Origin: an uncultured Prevotellaceae bacterium
GTDB taxonomy: Bacteria > Bacteroidota > Bacteroidia > Bacteroidales > Bacteroidaceae
Length of the DNA stretch: 21,122 bases
Direction of reading: 5' to 3'
NCBI GenBank assembly: GCA_937898415.1
Contig: CALDLA010000043.1
Span: 1-21,122 of the forward strand
Part shown: positions 8,394 to 14,516 of the stretch, one piece after another
Layout of the letters: each line of letters starts with the position of its first letter
Position numbering within the stretch: position 1 is the stretch's first letter
The notes under the pieces: generated by a model
The model's input: only the letters and a program-made list of their open reading frames with translations
Told to the model about the DNA's origin: nothing
Database searches by the model: none
Program-made: the position numbers and the translations under genes

Positions 8394-9026
8394 ATGAAAT
8401 CACTTGATAGAATATTGTTTTTAACGAACGTACTCGTCGTTGCATGCCAGCGTCCGAGCACAGAAGTAGGTAAACTGGTGAAGGCTTTGGTTGTCTATGC
8501 CACCGAGGGTAAGCGAACGGAACTTAATGACATCCGTTTGGAAACCTTCTTTGATCTGATAGCCCAAGACCTCGACATGCAGCGAATGGCATCTGAGGAG
8601 AAAAGCCGTAAGTGCAGCGAGAGTGCCAAAAGCAGGACTGCAAGAAACGGCAATGTTACTAACAACCCTGCGAAGAAAACGAACGCAGCGAACGCTACTA
8701 ATTCCAAGCAGAAAGCGAATGCTGATGATGCGAACGAATCATCAACTGATAGCGTATCGTCCTTTTCCGGCGATGGTGATGATTCCTGCGATTTCGATGC
8801 CGCTGACGTCACCTCATCCTTTGAACGGATGAAGGCTGTCTATGTAAAGGTTGGTAACAACGAATCGCAGGCTTTCGATGCCTGGAAGCAACTCTCTGAA
8901 GACGAGCGGTTGGCAGCGTTCGCTCATGTGCAGCGAATGCTGGGTGACCCTAATTCACGGAACTATCTCTTCGTCTATCTGCGAGACAAGGAGTGGACTA
9001 AGAATGTAGAATCTGGCAAGCAGTGA
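8394..9026 (+). CDS. DUF6291-like protein with low-complexity linker
   Basis: The N-terminal half resembles DUF6291: an S/T-x-E-V-G-x-L-V-K-A-L-x-x-Y-A-x-x-G pattern (TEVGKLVKALVVYATEGKR), then FFDLIAQDLDMQR and a basic stretch (about residues 70-85). Members occur in phage and mobile elements, often near replication functions; the activity is not known. Residues about 85-135 are a linker rich in Asn, Ala, Ser and Asp. The C terminus (SSFERMKAVYVKVGNNESQA and FAHVQRMLGDPNSRNYLFVY) is a helical domain that may be a DnaA/DnaB-loader-type or DNA-related tail; this is uncertain. The frame is intact. It sits between the excisionase-like gene and the candidate oriT, where other Bacteroides mobilizable elements carry replication or primase genes. 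Confidence 0.65.
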   Translation: MKSLDRILFLTNVLVVACQRPSTEVGKLVKALVVYATEGKRTELNDIRLETFFDLIAQDLDMQRMASEEKSRKCSESAKSRTARNGNVTNNPAKKTNAANATNSKQKANADDANESSTDSVSSFSGDGDDSCDFDAADVTSSFERMKAVYVKVGNNESQAFDAWKQLSEDERLAAFAHVQRMLGDPNSRNYLFVYLRDKEWTKNVESGKQ

Positions 9027-9028
9027 CG

Positions 9029-9197
9029 CTGAGCGGAGGTATGGGCGTGCAGGGGGATTCAGCAGTGAATCCACAAACATATTAGGGGTCATAATGTCAA
9101 TACTGCCATATCACCCCAATATGCCAAAGGCTCGTCAGCCCTTGGGACCCGACCAGGAGTGACCCTCTCCTGGACCTCCGCTCAGGGGTCTGCCCCT
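9029..9197 (+). other. Candidate origin of transfer (oriT): nested inverted repeats
   Basis: The ~200-base gap before the relaxase holds nested inverted repeats. CTGAGCGGAGGT (9029-9040) is perfectly inverted at 9174-9185. Inside it are GGATTCA-GCAG-TGAATCC (about 9055-9072), CATATTAGGGG against CCCCAATATG (about 9077-9087 and 9114-9123), and CCAGGAG-TGACCCT-CTCCTGG (about 9153-9173). AGGGG-TCTG-CCCCT (9184-9197) overlaps the right outer arm. MobV relaxases act at an oriT directly upstream of their gene, so position and structure fit. The nick site is not identified. Confidence 0.6.
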
Positions 9198-9226
9198 AAG
9201 AACCCTATATTAAAGCAATAGTTACT

Positions 9227-10788
9227 ATGCAAATCTGTGACAAGCAATATCAGTCGCTGAACATATCCGCCTCCCCGTCCTTCGCTACTGCACAGGGACG
9301 GGAAAACGAGCGACGTGACTGGACAGAGGAAACCTATCTGGCCAAGAACAAACAGCCGGGCAACCGCTATGACTGGTCGAGAAGACATCTCAACTTTGAG
9401 ATAAAGAGAGGCCATACCATGATTATGAAGAACGGCCAGGCGCATTATATCAAGCCTCGCATCATCCCTTTGGGCTCTCAACGTAAGACCTTAAAGCAAA
9501 GATACGAGCAGAGACTGAAAGAACTGGACTACAAACCTTGGGCAAAGGATGCGCCGAACCAACCGAACACATGCGTTGATTTCGTCATCAGCGGCGACCA
9601 TGATCGCATGACGGAGATTGCTTTCGGCAAGCCGATGGATCTTGACTGGCAGGAGGACAACGGTAACGTTACGCTTGCCGATGACCCGAACTGCCGCGGG
9701 CGCAAGCAGATTGAGACGATGGCTTTGGACTACTATGACTTCTTGTGCCGGAAGTTCGGCGAGGAGAATGTCATCGGCTTCGAGTGCCATCTTGACGAGA
9801 CGACACCGCATTTCCATGCGCTGGTGATTTCCGTTGCCGAGCGAGTGAAACGCGGAAAAGTTGGCGGCTATGAACTCAATTTGGATATAAGGAGCGACGG
9901 AAAGGAACGTCCTGAGCACATTACTACCCGACAGTTTGGCAGGCTGAGCGAGGACGAACAGATGTTTTACAGGCCAGCTGAAAAGAAGAAGGTGCTTGCT
10001 GTCAGCTACTCCCATTACTTCGGCGAGACCAGGTTTGCAGCCTCGCAGTCGTATAGGCAGTGGCACACGATGCTTCACGATGAGGTCGGTGACAAATGGG
10101 GATTATCCCGTGGAGAGGACACTTCACTGATGACGGCAGAGGAACGGAAGGAGCACAGAAAGAAGAACAAGCGGCAGTTGGAACGAGAAAGACTGGAGGC
10201 TCTGAAGAAAGCAGAAGAGGCAGAGAAGAAGGCTCTGGAAACTGAGAAGAAAATCGATCAGGCAGCATGGGCGCTCGACAATTTTGAGTCATCCTTGGCC
10301 GAGAAACGGGAAGCGTCGTCAAGACTTAACGATATGATAGACAATGCCCTTCAGGAATTGAACAATATCAATAAGGAGAAAGAAACTGCCAGGAATGAGA
10401 AGAATGAACTGGAACTACGGGCAAAGAGAACTGGCCGATGCCGTTGGCGACCCGTATGAGTCGGTGGCGCGAAATCGTGAATGGTACGAAAGCGGAGGTC
10501 TATGAGATTGCGGCAGAGTCGGGCGTGGACTATCTGAAAAGACTCGGGCTTGACATTGCCGAAGATGTGGCCGATGATGTGGATAAGGTTGCGGCAACGA
10601 CTGTTTGCCTATTCTTCGGGTACCTCGATGGGGCCGCTACTATCTCAGAATCCTGTGGCGGTGGTGGCGGTAATAACGAACTGCCCAAGAAGAAGGACAA
10701 CGAGGACGAACTATCTTTCGCGCGTAGATGTCATCAGATGGCCAAGATCATGCATGCACCGAGGTATAAATATGGTAGGGGACGATGA
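9227..10788 (+). pseudogene. MobV/Pre-type relaxase, frameshifted in its C-terminal part
   Basis: The relaxase nicks oriT and leads the strand into the recipient. Motif I is seen as RHLNFEI (residues 53-59). The metal-binding histidine motif HLDETTPHFHALV is at 188-200, the signature of MobV (Pre/Mob, PF01076). A charged coiled coil (about 305-400) follows. The first frame ends at 10459, but its last ~13 residues are out of frame. Reading another frame gives ELADAVGDPYESVARNREWY, and a third gives the C-terminal tail (EVYEIAAESG ... SCGGGGG ... HQMAKIMHAPRYKY) to 10788. Removing one G from GGG at 10419-10421 and one G from the GG/AGG at about 10493-10497 joins all three. The catalytic half is intact, so a shortened relaxase might still nick DNA. 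ATG 9227 is the first start after oriT. Confidence 0.8.
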
Positions 10789-10831
10789 TTCATACAACGA
10801 GAGCCGGGGCGCATTATATATTTACGGGCAA

Positions 10832-10865
10832 ATTCTGGAGGGCACATCACTGCGGCCTCCAGAAT
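10832..10865 (+). terminator. Hairpin after the relaxase gene
   Basis: ATTCTGGAGG (10832-10841) pairs perfectly with CCTCCAGAAT (10856-10865) across a 14-base loop, 43 bases after the relaxase stop. The T-run is poor directly after it, but CGTTTTGTTTTT follows within 20 bases. It is probably the terminator of the mobilization operon and lies close to the right end of the element. Confidence 0.55.
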
Positions 10866-10914
10866 CACCCGGGTACTACTCGTTTTGTTTTTACTAACTT
10901 TACTAAAACTTATA

Positions 10915-11331
10915 CTACTTTAGTCCAAATGTGACGGGCAAACAGAAGTAACAACGAACCACTTTACCCTTATTCTTTGCAGGTTTCCACTTGCCCGGCA
11001 ATAGTTTTACCACACGTAATGCCTCAGCATCGAGCGAAGACGTGACGCTTTGTGCCACTTCATATTTAGATACGGTGCCGTTCTTCTCTATGAGAAGCTT
11101 CACTATTACTTTACCTTGATGCCCGTTCTCCTCAGCCTCTTTTGGATATTTGATGTTATCGCGTAGGAACTGTAGCAATGCTACATCACCATCCGCATAT
11201 TGTGGCATCTCTTCTACAACACTATAGATGGTTTTGTCATTTTTTTGCGCTGTTGCACTCATCGAGAAAAGGGCTACCACAGCCACGCACATTAGGCGTA
11301 ACCATGAAAATGAAATATTCTTGTTATTCAT
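10915..11331 (-). CDS. Secreted TonB C-terminal-domain protein
   Basis: A 138-residue protein with a signal peptide (MNNKNISFSWLRLMCVAVVA...SATAQ) and one TonB_C domain: VVEEMPQYADGD, NIKYPKEAEENGHQGKVIVK, SLDAEALRVVKLLPGKWKPA and the closing LPVTFGLK. In Bacteroidetes such free-standing domains are secreted or periplasmic relatives of energy-transducing TonB. The membrane anchor and proline-rich linker of true TonB are absent, so it cannot transmit proton-motive force by itself. It lies 34 bases downstream of the lipocalin-like gene and is read from the same promoter. Its stop codon lies at the right edge of the mobile element; the C terminus appears complete. Confidence 0.85.
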   Translation of the reverse strand: MNNKNISFSWLRLMCVAVVALFSMSATAQKNDKTIYSVVEEMPQYADGDVALLQFLRDNIKYPKEAEENGHQGKVIVKLLIEKNGTVSKYEVAQSVTSSLDAEALRVVKLLPGKWKPAKNKGKVVRCYFCLPVTFGLK

Positions 11332-11365
11332 AGCCTGTGAGTTTTTAGTTGTTTGTAGGATTCCG

Positions 11366-11863
11366 TTACTTGAACATCGTCTGTTTTATCATCTGCTGAA
11401 TGTCATCGGGTGTATTCTTCATCTTGCAGCAATCCACGATGTACTTGCGCAGCTTCTCAGGCATGTTCAATTGTTTCTTCCAAATGTCGTGGCGCTTCTG
11501 CCATGTGCCCTTTGTCGTGGTCTTGTCCACCCATACGATGGCATCCTTGATGGCCTCACGTCCCATTTCTGAGTACCAGCCATCCTTGAATGTATAAGTG
11601 CCATACTCGTGAGGCATCACCACACACTTGCCGTCCTTGGTCATGGCAATCTCAGCACAGGCATACTCGCCGTCTGCCCCGTAGTACTTGAACTGCGTGT
11701 AGCCTGTCTGCTTTCCACACACGGTTTTCTTCTCGCCCTCCCATTGCATCGACTCCATGAGCCATACGCCGACAAGTTCCTTGTCGTCAATCTTCACGTT
11801 CTGGGCACTCACCTGCAGCGCACTCATGAGTGCAACTGCCATCACTAACATTACTCGTTTCAT
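11366..11863 (-). CDS. Secreted lipocalin-like protein (DUF4488-like)
   Basis: A 165-residue protein with a clear signal peptide (MKRVMLVMAVALMSALQVSA|QN). It starts its mature part with KELVGVWLMES, the G-x-W opening typical of lipocalin-like β-barrels of Bacteroidetes (DUF4488 and relatives; family from memory). Further barrel-like strands are GYTQFKYYGADGEYACAEI and EYGTYTFKDGWYSE. The C-terminal third is helical (IWKKQLNMPEKLRKYIVDCC). The ligand is unknown. It is the first gene of a two-gene operon with the TonB-domain gene. Its promoter carries the same 11-bp-phased repeat array as the gene of the adjacent membrane regulator, whose periplasmic part also begins with a lipocalin-like LQGAWTLR motif. 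Confidence 0.75.
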   Translation of the reverse strand: MKRVMLVMAVALMSALQVSAQNVKIDDKELVGVWLMESMQWEGEKKTVCGKQTGYTQFKYYGADGEYACAEIAMTKDGKCVVMPHEYGTYTFKDGWYSEMGREAIKDAIVWVDKTTTKGTWQKRHDIWKKQLNMPEKLRKYIVDCCKMKNTPDDIQQMIKQTMFK

Positions 11864-11911
11864 AAGCTTTACTTTTTAATTTGGTTTGACTTCGAGTGAA
11901 CTAACTCGCTG

Positions 11912-11919
11912 CAAAAGTA
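11912..11919 (-). promoter_or_regulatory. -7 box of the lipocalin/TonB-domain operon
   Basis: On the minus strand this reads TACTTTTG, an exact TAnnTTTG box, 49 bases before the ATG of the lipocalin-like gene. TTGG, 19 bases further upstream, may be a weak -33 element. A TTTGCAT array begins 33 bases upstream of the box, as expected for an activated promoter. Confidence 0.7.
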
Positions 11920-11951
11920 CGGTCTTTCCGCTATCTAACCAAGGTTTTGAG

Positions 11952-11980
11952 TTTGCATCTACTTTGCATTCACTTTGCAT
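11952..11980 (-). repeat. Three 11-bp-phased TTTGCAT repeats upstream of the operon
   Basis: TTTGCAT starts at 11952, 11963 and 11974, exactly 11 bases apart (ATGCAAA on the coding strand). The array lies just upstream of the -33 region of the lipocalin/TonB-domain operon. It matches the array at 13082-13116 in sequence, spacing and distance from the -7 box. It is probably a binding site for a multimeric activator, most simply the LuxR-type regulator encoded between the two arrays. Confidence 0.75.
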
Positions 11981-11996
11981 CTTGTTGACATACAGT

Positions 11997-13022
11997 TTAT
12001 ACACCGATGGAACGGATGAAATCATCCCATTCCTTTGCTCCTCCCTTACGACCGAACACTTTGCCATAGAGTCGGCTGCGCACGGTACTGACGGTACTCA
12101 TGTCGCGAGCCAACACGGCGGCGATGTCCTTTGGAGCCATACGGAGTTTGATGAGCAGGCACACCTGATATTCGAGTTCAGACATGGCATACAGACCCTT
12201 CAGCTGACTACTGAATCCTGGATATACCCTCCTGATATGACTTTCTATCTCTTGCCAGTCTGCGTCCCTCAGTCGCTGCCCGGTAGCGATGCGACGTTGC
12301 AGCAACTCGTAATCACCAGACGCAAAATAGGCTTCTTCCACTGATTCAATAGCTTTTCTGACGGCTTGCGGACGTCCCTTTTGCACCTCCTGAATCTGCT
12401 GAAGTTGCAGTTGGAGTCTTTGCCTGTCCCTGTGGTACTGAATGGTAACACGCACGATGAGAAGCATAAGAATAACGACGAGAGTGGTGAAGAGAATAAA
12501 ACTGTTAATAACATTGGACTGACGTCGCTCCTTGGCTGACAGCACATAGCTCTGTGCTTCCTCCGAATGGCCGTTTTTTGAGTCTTCGGCAATGATAGTA
12601 ATGATGTCTGCGCCCCATTCCACCCCAATGTTATCGGCGCGATGGAAAGTATACAGTATTCCCTGCTGCTGAATGACTATCGTTGAATCGTTCGCTATAG
12701 TCAATGGGCGTGGGTTGTCCTCCTCTATATAGACATACTCGCCATGCCCCTTGTCAAACAGCGTCACAGGGCACCGCAGTTCGGGTCTTATGATGAACCC
12801 CGACTCTGTCTTGTTCAGCCAACACTGATACACCACGCTGTCGCCGTCATATAGCCGAAGCAGGGTGTTCTCTGGTTTGTAATACGTATCAGGGCGGTCG
12901 TAGGGATATTCCACTTGCCGCAGCGTCCATGCTCCCTGAAGGACATTCGATTTGTCGCTACTGTTATTGGAATAGCACCCAATCAGCAGACAAGCAGCCA
13001 ATAGAATTAGTATTTGTTTCAT
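11997..13022 (-). CDS. Lipoprotein-type transmembrane regulator with LuxR-like HTH
   Basis: A 341-residue protein. It begins with a lipoprotein signal (MKQILILLAACLLIGC, lipobox LIGC, lipidated Cys16). About 150 periplasmic residues follow with a lipocalin-like opening (LQGAWTLRQVEYP), then a transmembrane helix (about 170-192, INSFILFTTLVVILMLLIV), a coiled region rich in Gln/Leu, and a C-terminal helix-turn-helix (SELEYQVCLLIKLRMAPKDI ... STVSTVRSRLYGKVFG) of LuxR/GerE-like type. The layout predicts a one-component sensor: a periplasmic ligand domain, one membrane crossing and DNA binding in the cytoplasm. The likely targets are its own promoter and the downstream lipocalin/TonB-domain operon, since both have the same phased repeat array. 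What it senses is unknown. The start is fixed by the lipoprotein signal. Confidence 0.8.
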   Translation of the reverse strand: MKQILILLAACLLIGCYSNNSSDKSNVLQGAWTLRQVEYPYDRPDTYYKPENTLLRLYDGDSVVYQCWLNKTESGFIIRPELRCPVTLFDKGHGEYVYIEEDNPRPLTIANDSTIVIQQQGILYTFHRADNIGVEWGADIITIIAEDSKNGHSEEAQSYVLSAKERRQSNVINSFILFTTLVVILMLLIVRVTIQYHRDRQRLQLQLQQIQEVQKGRPQAVRKAIESVEEAYFASGDYELLQRRIATGQRLRDADWQEIESHIRRVYPGFSSQLKGLYAMSELEYQVCLLIKLRMAPKDIAAVLARDMSTVSTVRSRLYGKVFGRKGGAKEWDDFIRSIGV

Positions 13023-13041
13023 CTTTCTTTGTTTTTGCGTG

Positions 13042-13049
13042 CAAAACTA
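13042..13049 (-). promoter_or_regulatory. -7 box of the membrane-regulator gene
   Basis: The minus strand reads TAGTTTTG, an exact TAnnTTTG match, 20 bases before the start codon. TTTG (plus-strand CAAA 13073-13076) could be the -33 box at a rather long spacing. The TTTGCAT array begins 33 bases upstream of the box, the same distance as at the neighbouring operon. Confidence 0.7.
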
Positions 13050-13081
13050 ATAAAACCAACGCAAAATAGAGGCAAATGTTG

Positions 13082-13116
13082 TTTGCATCTTGTTTGCATT
13101 TAGTTTGCATTTGCAT
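13082..13116 (-). repeat. Phased TTTGCAT array upstream of the regulator gene
   Basis: TTTGCAT starts at 13082, 13093 and 13104 (period 11), and a fourth overlapping copy starts at 13110. The first ten bases (GTTTGCATCT) are identical to the array at 11951. Its presence before the regulator gene indicates autoregulation; this is inferred. Confidence 0.75.
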
Positions 13117-13160
13117 CGCTTTCTATATTTTTGATGTAGTTGTTTTCTTGCATAACGTCC

Positions 13161-13456
13161 GCGAAGCGCATTGAGGGGGGCTTGTAACCGTTACAGAGCA
13201 CCTGCGGAGCGGATTGAGGCGGTCTTGTGTCCTCGCAGAAGGGACGCGGAGCGCAGGGAGGGGACTTCGTCATCGCGCAGAAGCATCGCGGAGCAGTCCG
13301 TGGCGGTCTTGTGGCCTCGCAGTAGCGTCGCGGAGCGCCTCGTGGCGCTACTGTTTGGTTACAGGAGGCTCGCGGAGCCGAAAGTGTGACTGCCTATCGG
13401 CTACACGAGCCTCGCGGAGTGCATCGCGTGACTACTCCGGCGTGACGGGCGTCACC
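13161..13456 (+). repeat. Seven 42-bp tandem repeats (GCGGAGC array)
   Basis: The core GCGGAGC (GCGAAGC in unit 1, GCGGAGT in unit 7) starts at 13161, 13204, 13246, 13288, 13330, 13372 and 13414: spacing 43, then 42 five times. Units are degenerate; the middle often reads GTGGCGGTCTTGTGGCCTCG. The last unit overlaps the stop codon of the DUF6261-like gene. Every minus-strand frame closes quickly. One plus-strand frame stays open for 219 bases only because the period is a multiple of three. Unit 1 contains the palindrome TGTAACCGTTACA (13183-13195). Function unknown. Confidence 0.8.
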
Positions 13457-13492
13457 ATTCCCGAGCTTTGCTCGCCTACCCGTAGCCTTTCG
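13456..13492 (+). repeat. Hairpin insertion repeat, copy 1
   Basis: The sequence runs CATTCCCGAGCTTTGCTCG, then CCTACCCGTAGCCTTTCG. It holds two small stems, CGAGC/GCTCG and CTAC/GTAG. It equals the reverse complement of 13908-13943 except for the loop (TTT here, AA there). The inserted part is 33 bases (13456-13488), so the host gene stays in frame. Confidence 0.8.
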
Positions 13493-13907
13493 CCGCCGCC
13501 CTCGTCATCGCCACCCTCGTCGGGCTTCGGCTCGGGTTCCGGCTCGGGCTTGGGGTCGTCGCCGGAGGTCTTGCCGCTGCTGATGTAGTAGAGCTTGGCG
13601 CGCTCCTCGATACCGAAGAGGGTCTGGATGAGCTGCGAGAGTTCGGCGGTGGGCTGCAGCACGGCCAGGGCGTTCAGCACGTCGAAGGCCTGGCGGATGG
13701 CGGCGTCGGTGGCCTTGCGGGCATCGGCCAGCTCGCCCTTCACCTTTGCGCTCTCGTTGTCCACGCGCACGGCCACGAGGTTGAGCACCTTCACGGCCTG
13801 CTGGCGAGCCTTCGCAATCCACGGCTCGATGCCGAGGGCGGCGAGGTCGTACTTGTCAGGCGTCTGCCACTCCTGCACCATGTTCACCGTCTTGCGGGCC
13901 TCGGCCT

Positions 13908-13943
13908 CGAAAGGCTACGGGTAGGCGAGCTTGCTCGGGAATG
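13908..13943 (-). repeat. Hairpin insertion repeat, copy 2 (inverted)
   Basis: On the minus strand this reads CATTCCCGAGCAAGCTCG, then CCTACCCGTAGCCTTTCG, the same as copy 1 except for the loop. The extra 32 bases (13912-13943) break the DUF6261-like gene: without them INDG is followed directly by FEAEARK. The two copies are inverted and flank about 415 bases. Confidence 0.8.
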
Positions 13944-14516
13944 GCCGTCGTTGATCTGGAACTGGAAGTCCTTGAACACCTGCACGGCCACCTCGGCCTT
14001 GCGGCGCAGCGGCTCGGTCTCGGGCAGCATCGTCAGGGCGTTGAGCATGGCGCGGATGGTGCTCATGTACTGGTCCTCCAGCCGGTCCTCGCGCTTCAGG
14101 TCGTCGCTGGCGAAGTCCTTGCCGCTGAATCGCTTGAAGGCGATGTCCTCGGCCTGGCGCGCCGCATGTACGGCGGTGGCGGCGTTGAGGAACATCGTGT
14201 TGTCGGTCTCGAAGGCCGCAAAGCGGTCGTCAATCTGTTGTGTCACGCCGTCGTGGTTCTTGCTCTGGCAAGCGGCAAAGCCGAGCGGGCGTTCGACAGT
14301 CGAGCCAGATAGCTCGTCGTTAAAGTTTTCTGTGCCATAGTTCTATGATTGTTTTGGCGTTAGAAATTGTTGCGCTGACTTATCGTTGTCCCTCGTATGC
14401 GGCCCCAGCGCATTTAAGCCGCCCCGAGGGTTATCGCCGTTCCCAAGAAAAGACCTCCCCGCTGTCCGCTACTGCGAAACAAACGGGGAAGTACGTAATC
14501 ATAGAAACTGGCGCGT

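Larger units (their letters stand above)
2385..10910 (+). mobile_element. Integrative mobilizable element, about 8.5 kb, partly degenerate
   Basis: The segment joins all parts of a Bacteroidales mobilizable element: repeat-rich left end, zinc-ribbon/HTH regulator, tyrosine integrase, accessory genes, excisionase-like HTH gene, DUF6291-like gene, candidate oriT and MobV relaxase. It has no conjugation (Tra) genes, so transfer would need a helper element. The left limit is set by the point where BspA homology ends (about 2385). The right limit is set by the last relaxase-side hairpin and the stop codon of the next chromosomal gene (10915). TACTAACT occurs near both ends (2436-2443 and 10892-10899), each followed shortly by TAAAAC, as an imperfect direct repeat. 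Exact att sites were not established. Confidence 0.7.
13432..14338 (-). pseudogene. DUF6261-like protein, interrupted
   Basis: Read on the minus strand the gene starts MAQKTLTTSYLARLSNA (ATG at 14336-14338), continues in other frames with KNHDGVTQQIDDRFAAFETD ... LEDQYMSTIRAMLNALTMLP ... FKDFQFQINDG, and ends FEAEARKTVNMVQEWQTP ... LFGIEERAKLYYISSGKTS with a Pro-Glu/Lys tail. This is the all-helical DUF6261 type, common in Prevotella, of unknown role (family from memory). Lesions: one C is missing near 14286-14292 (CGCTCGG for CGCCTCGG), and a 32-base hairpin sequence is inserted at 13912-13943 between ...INDG and FEAE..., shifting the frame and adding a stop. A 33-base copy of the same sequence, reversed, sits at 13456-13488 in frame and adds 11 residues before VTPVTPE. 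The 178 bases upstream hold only a promoter region; a TCCCCG/CGGGGA pair at 14456-14489 is weak. Confidence 0.65.

Noticed and set aside
11876..12067. 63-residue minus-strand frame upstream of the lipocalin-like gene
   Set aside because: It covers the promoter and the TTTGCAT array and overlaps the end of the regulator gene in another frame; it is not a believable gene.
13161..13456. CRISPR array
   Set aside because: Units are contiguous diverged 42-bp tandem copies with no unique spacers between identical repeats, and no cas genes are nearby.
13171..13588. Plus-strand coding frames across the 42-bp repeats and beyond
   Set aside because: They stay open only because the period is a multiple of three and the DNA is GC-rich. 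They run antisense into the DUF6261-like gene and show no family likeness.
13941..14340. Plus-strand frames opposite the DUF6261-like gene
   Set aside because: Antisense shadows; the minus strand gives recognisable helical protein in this region.
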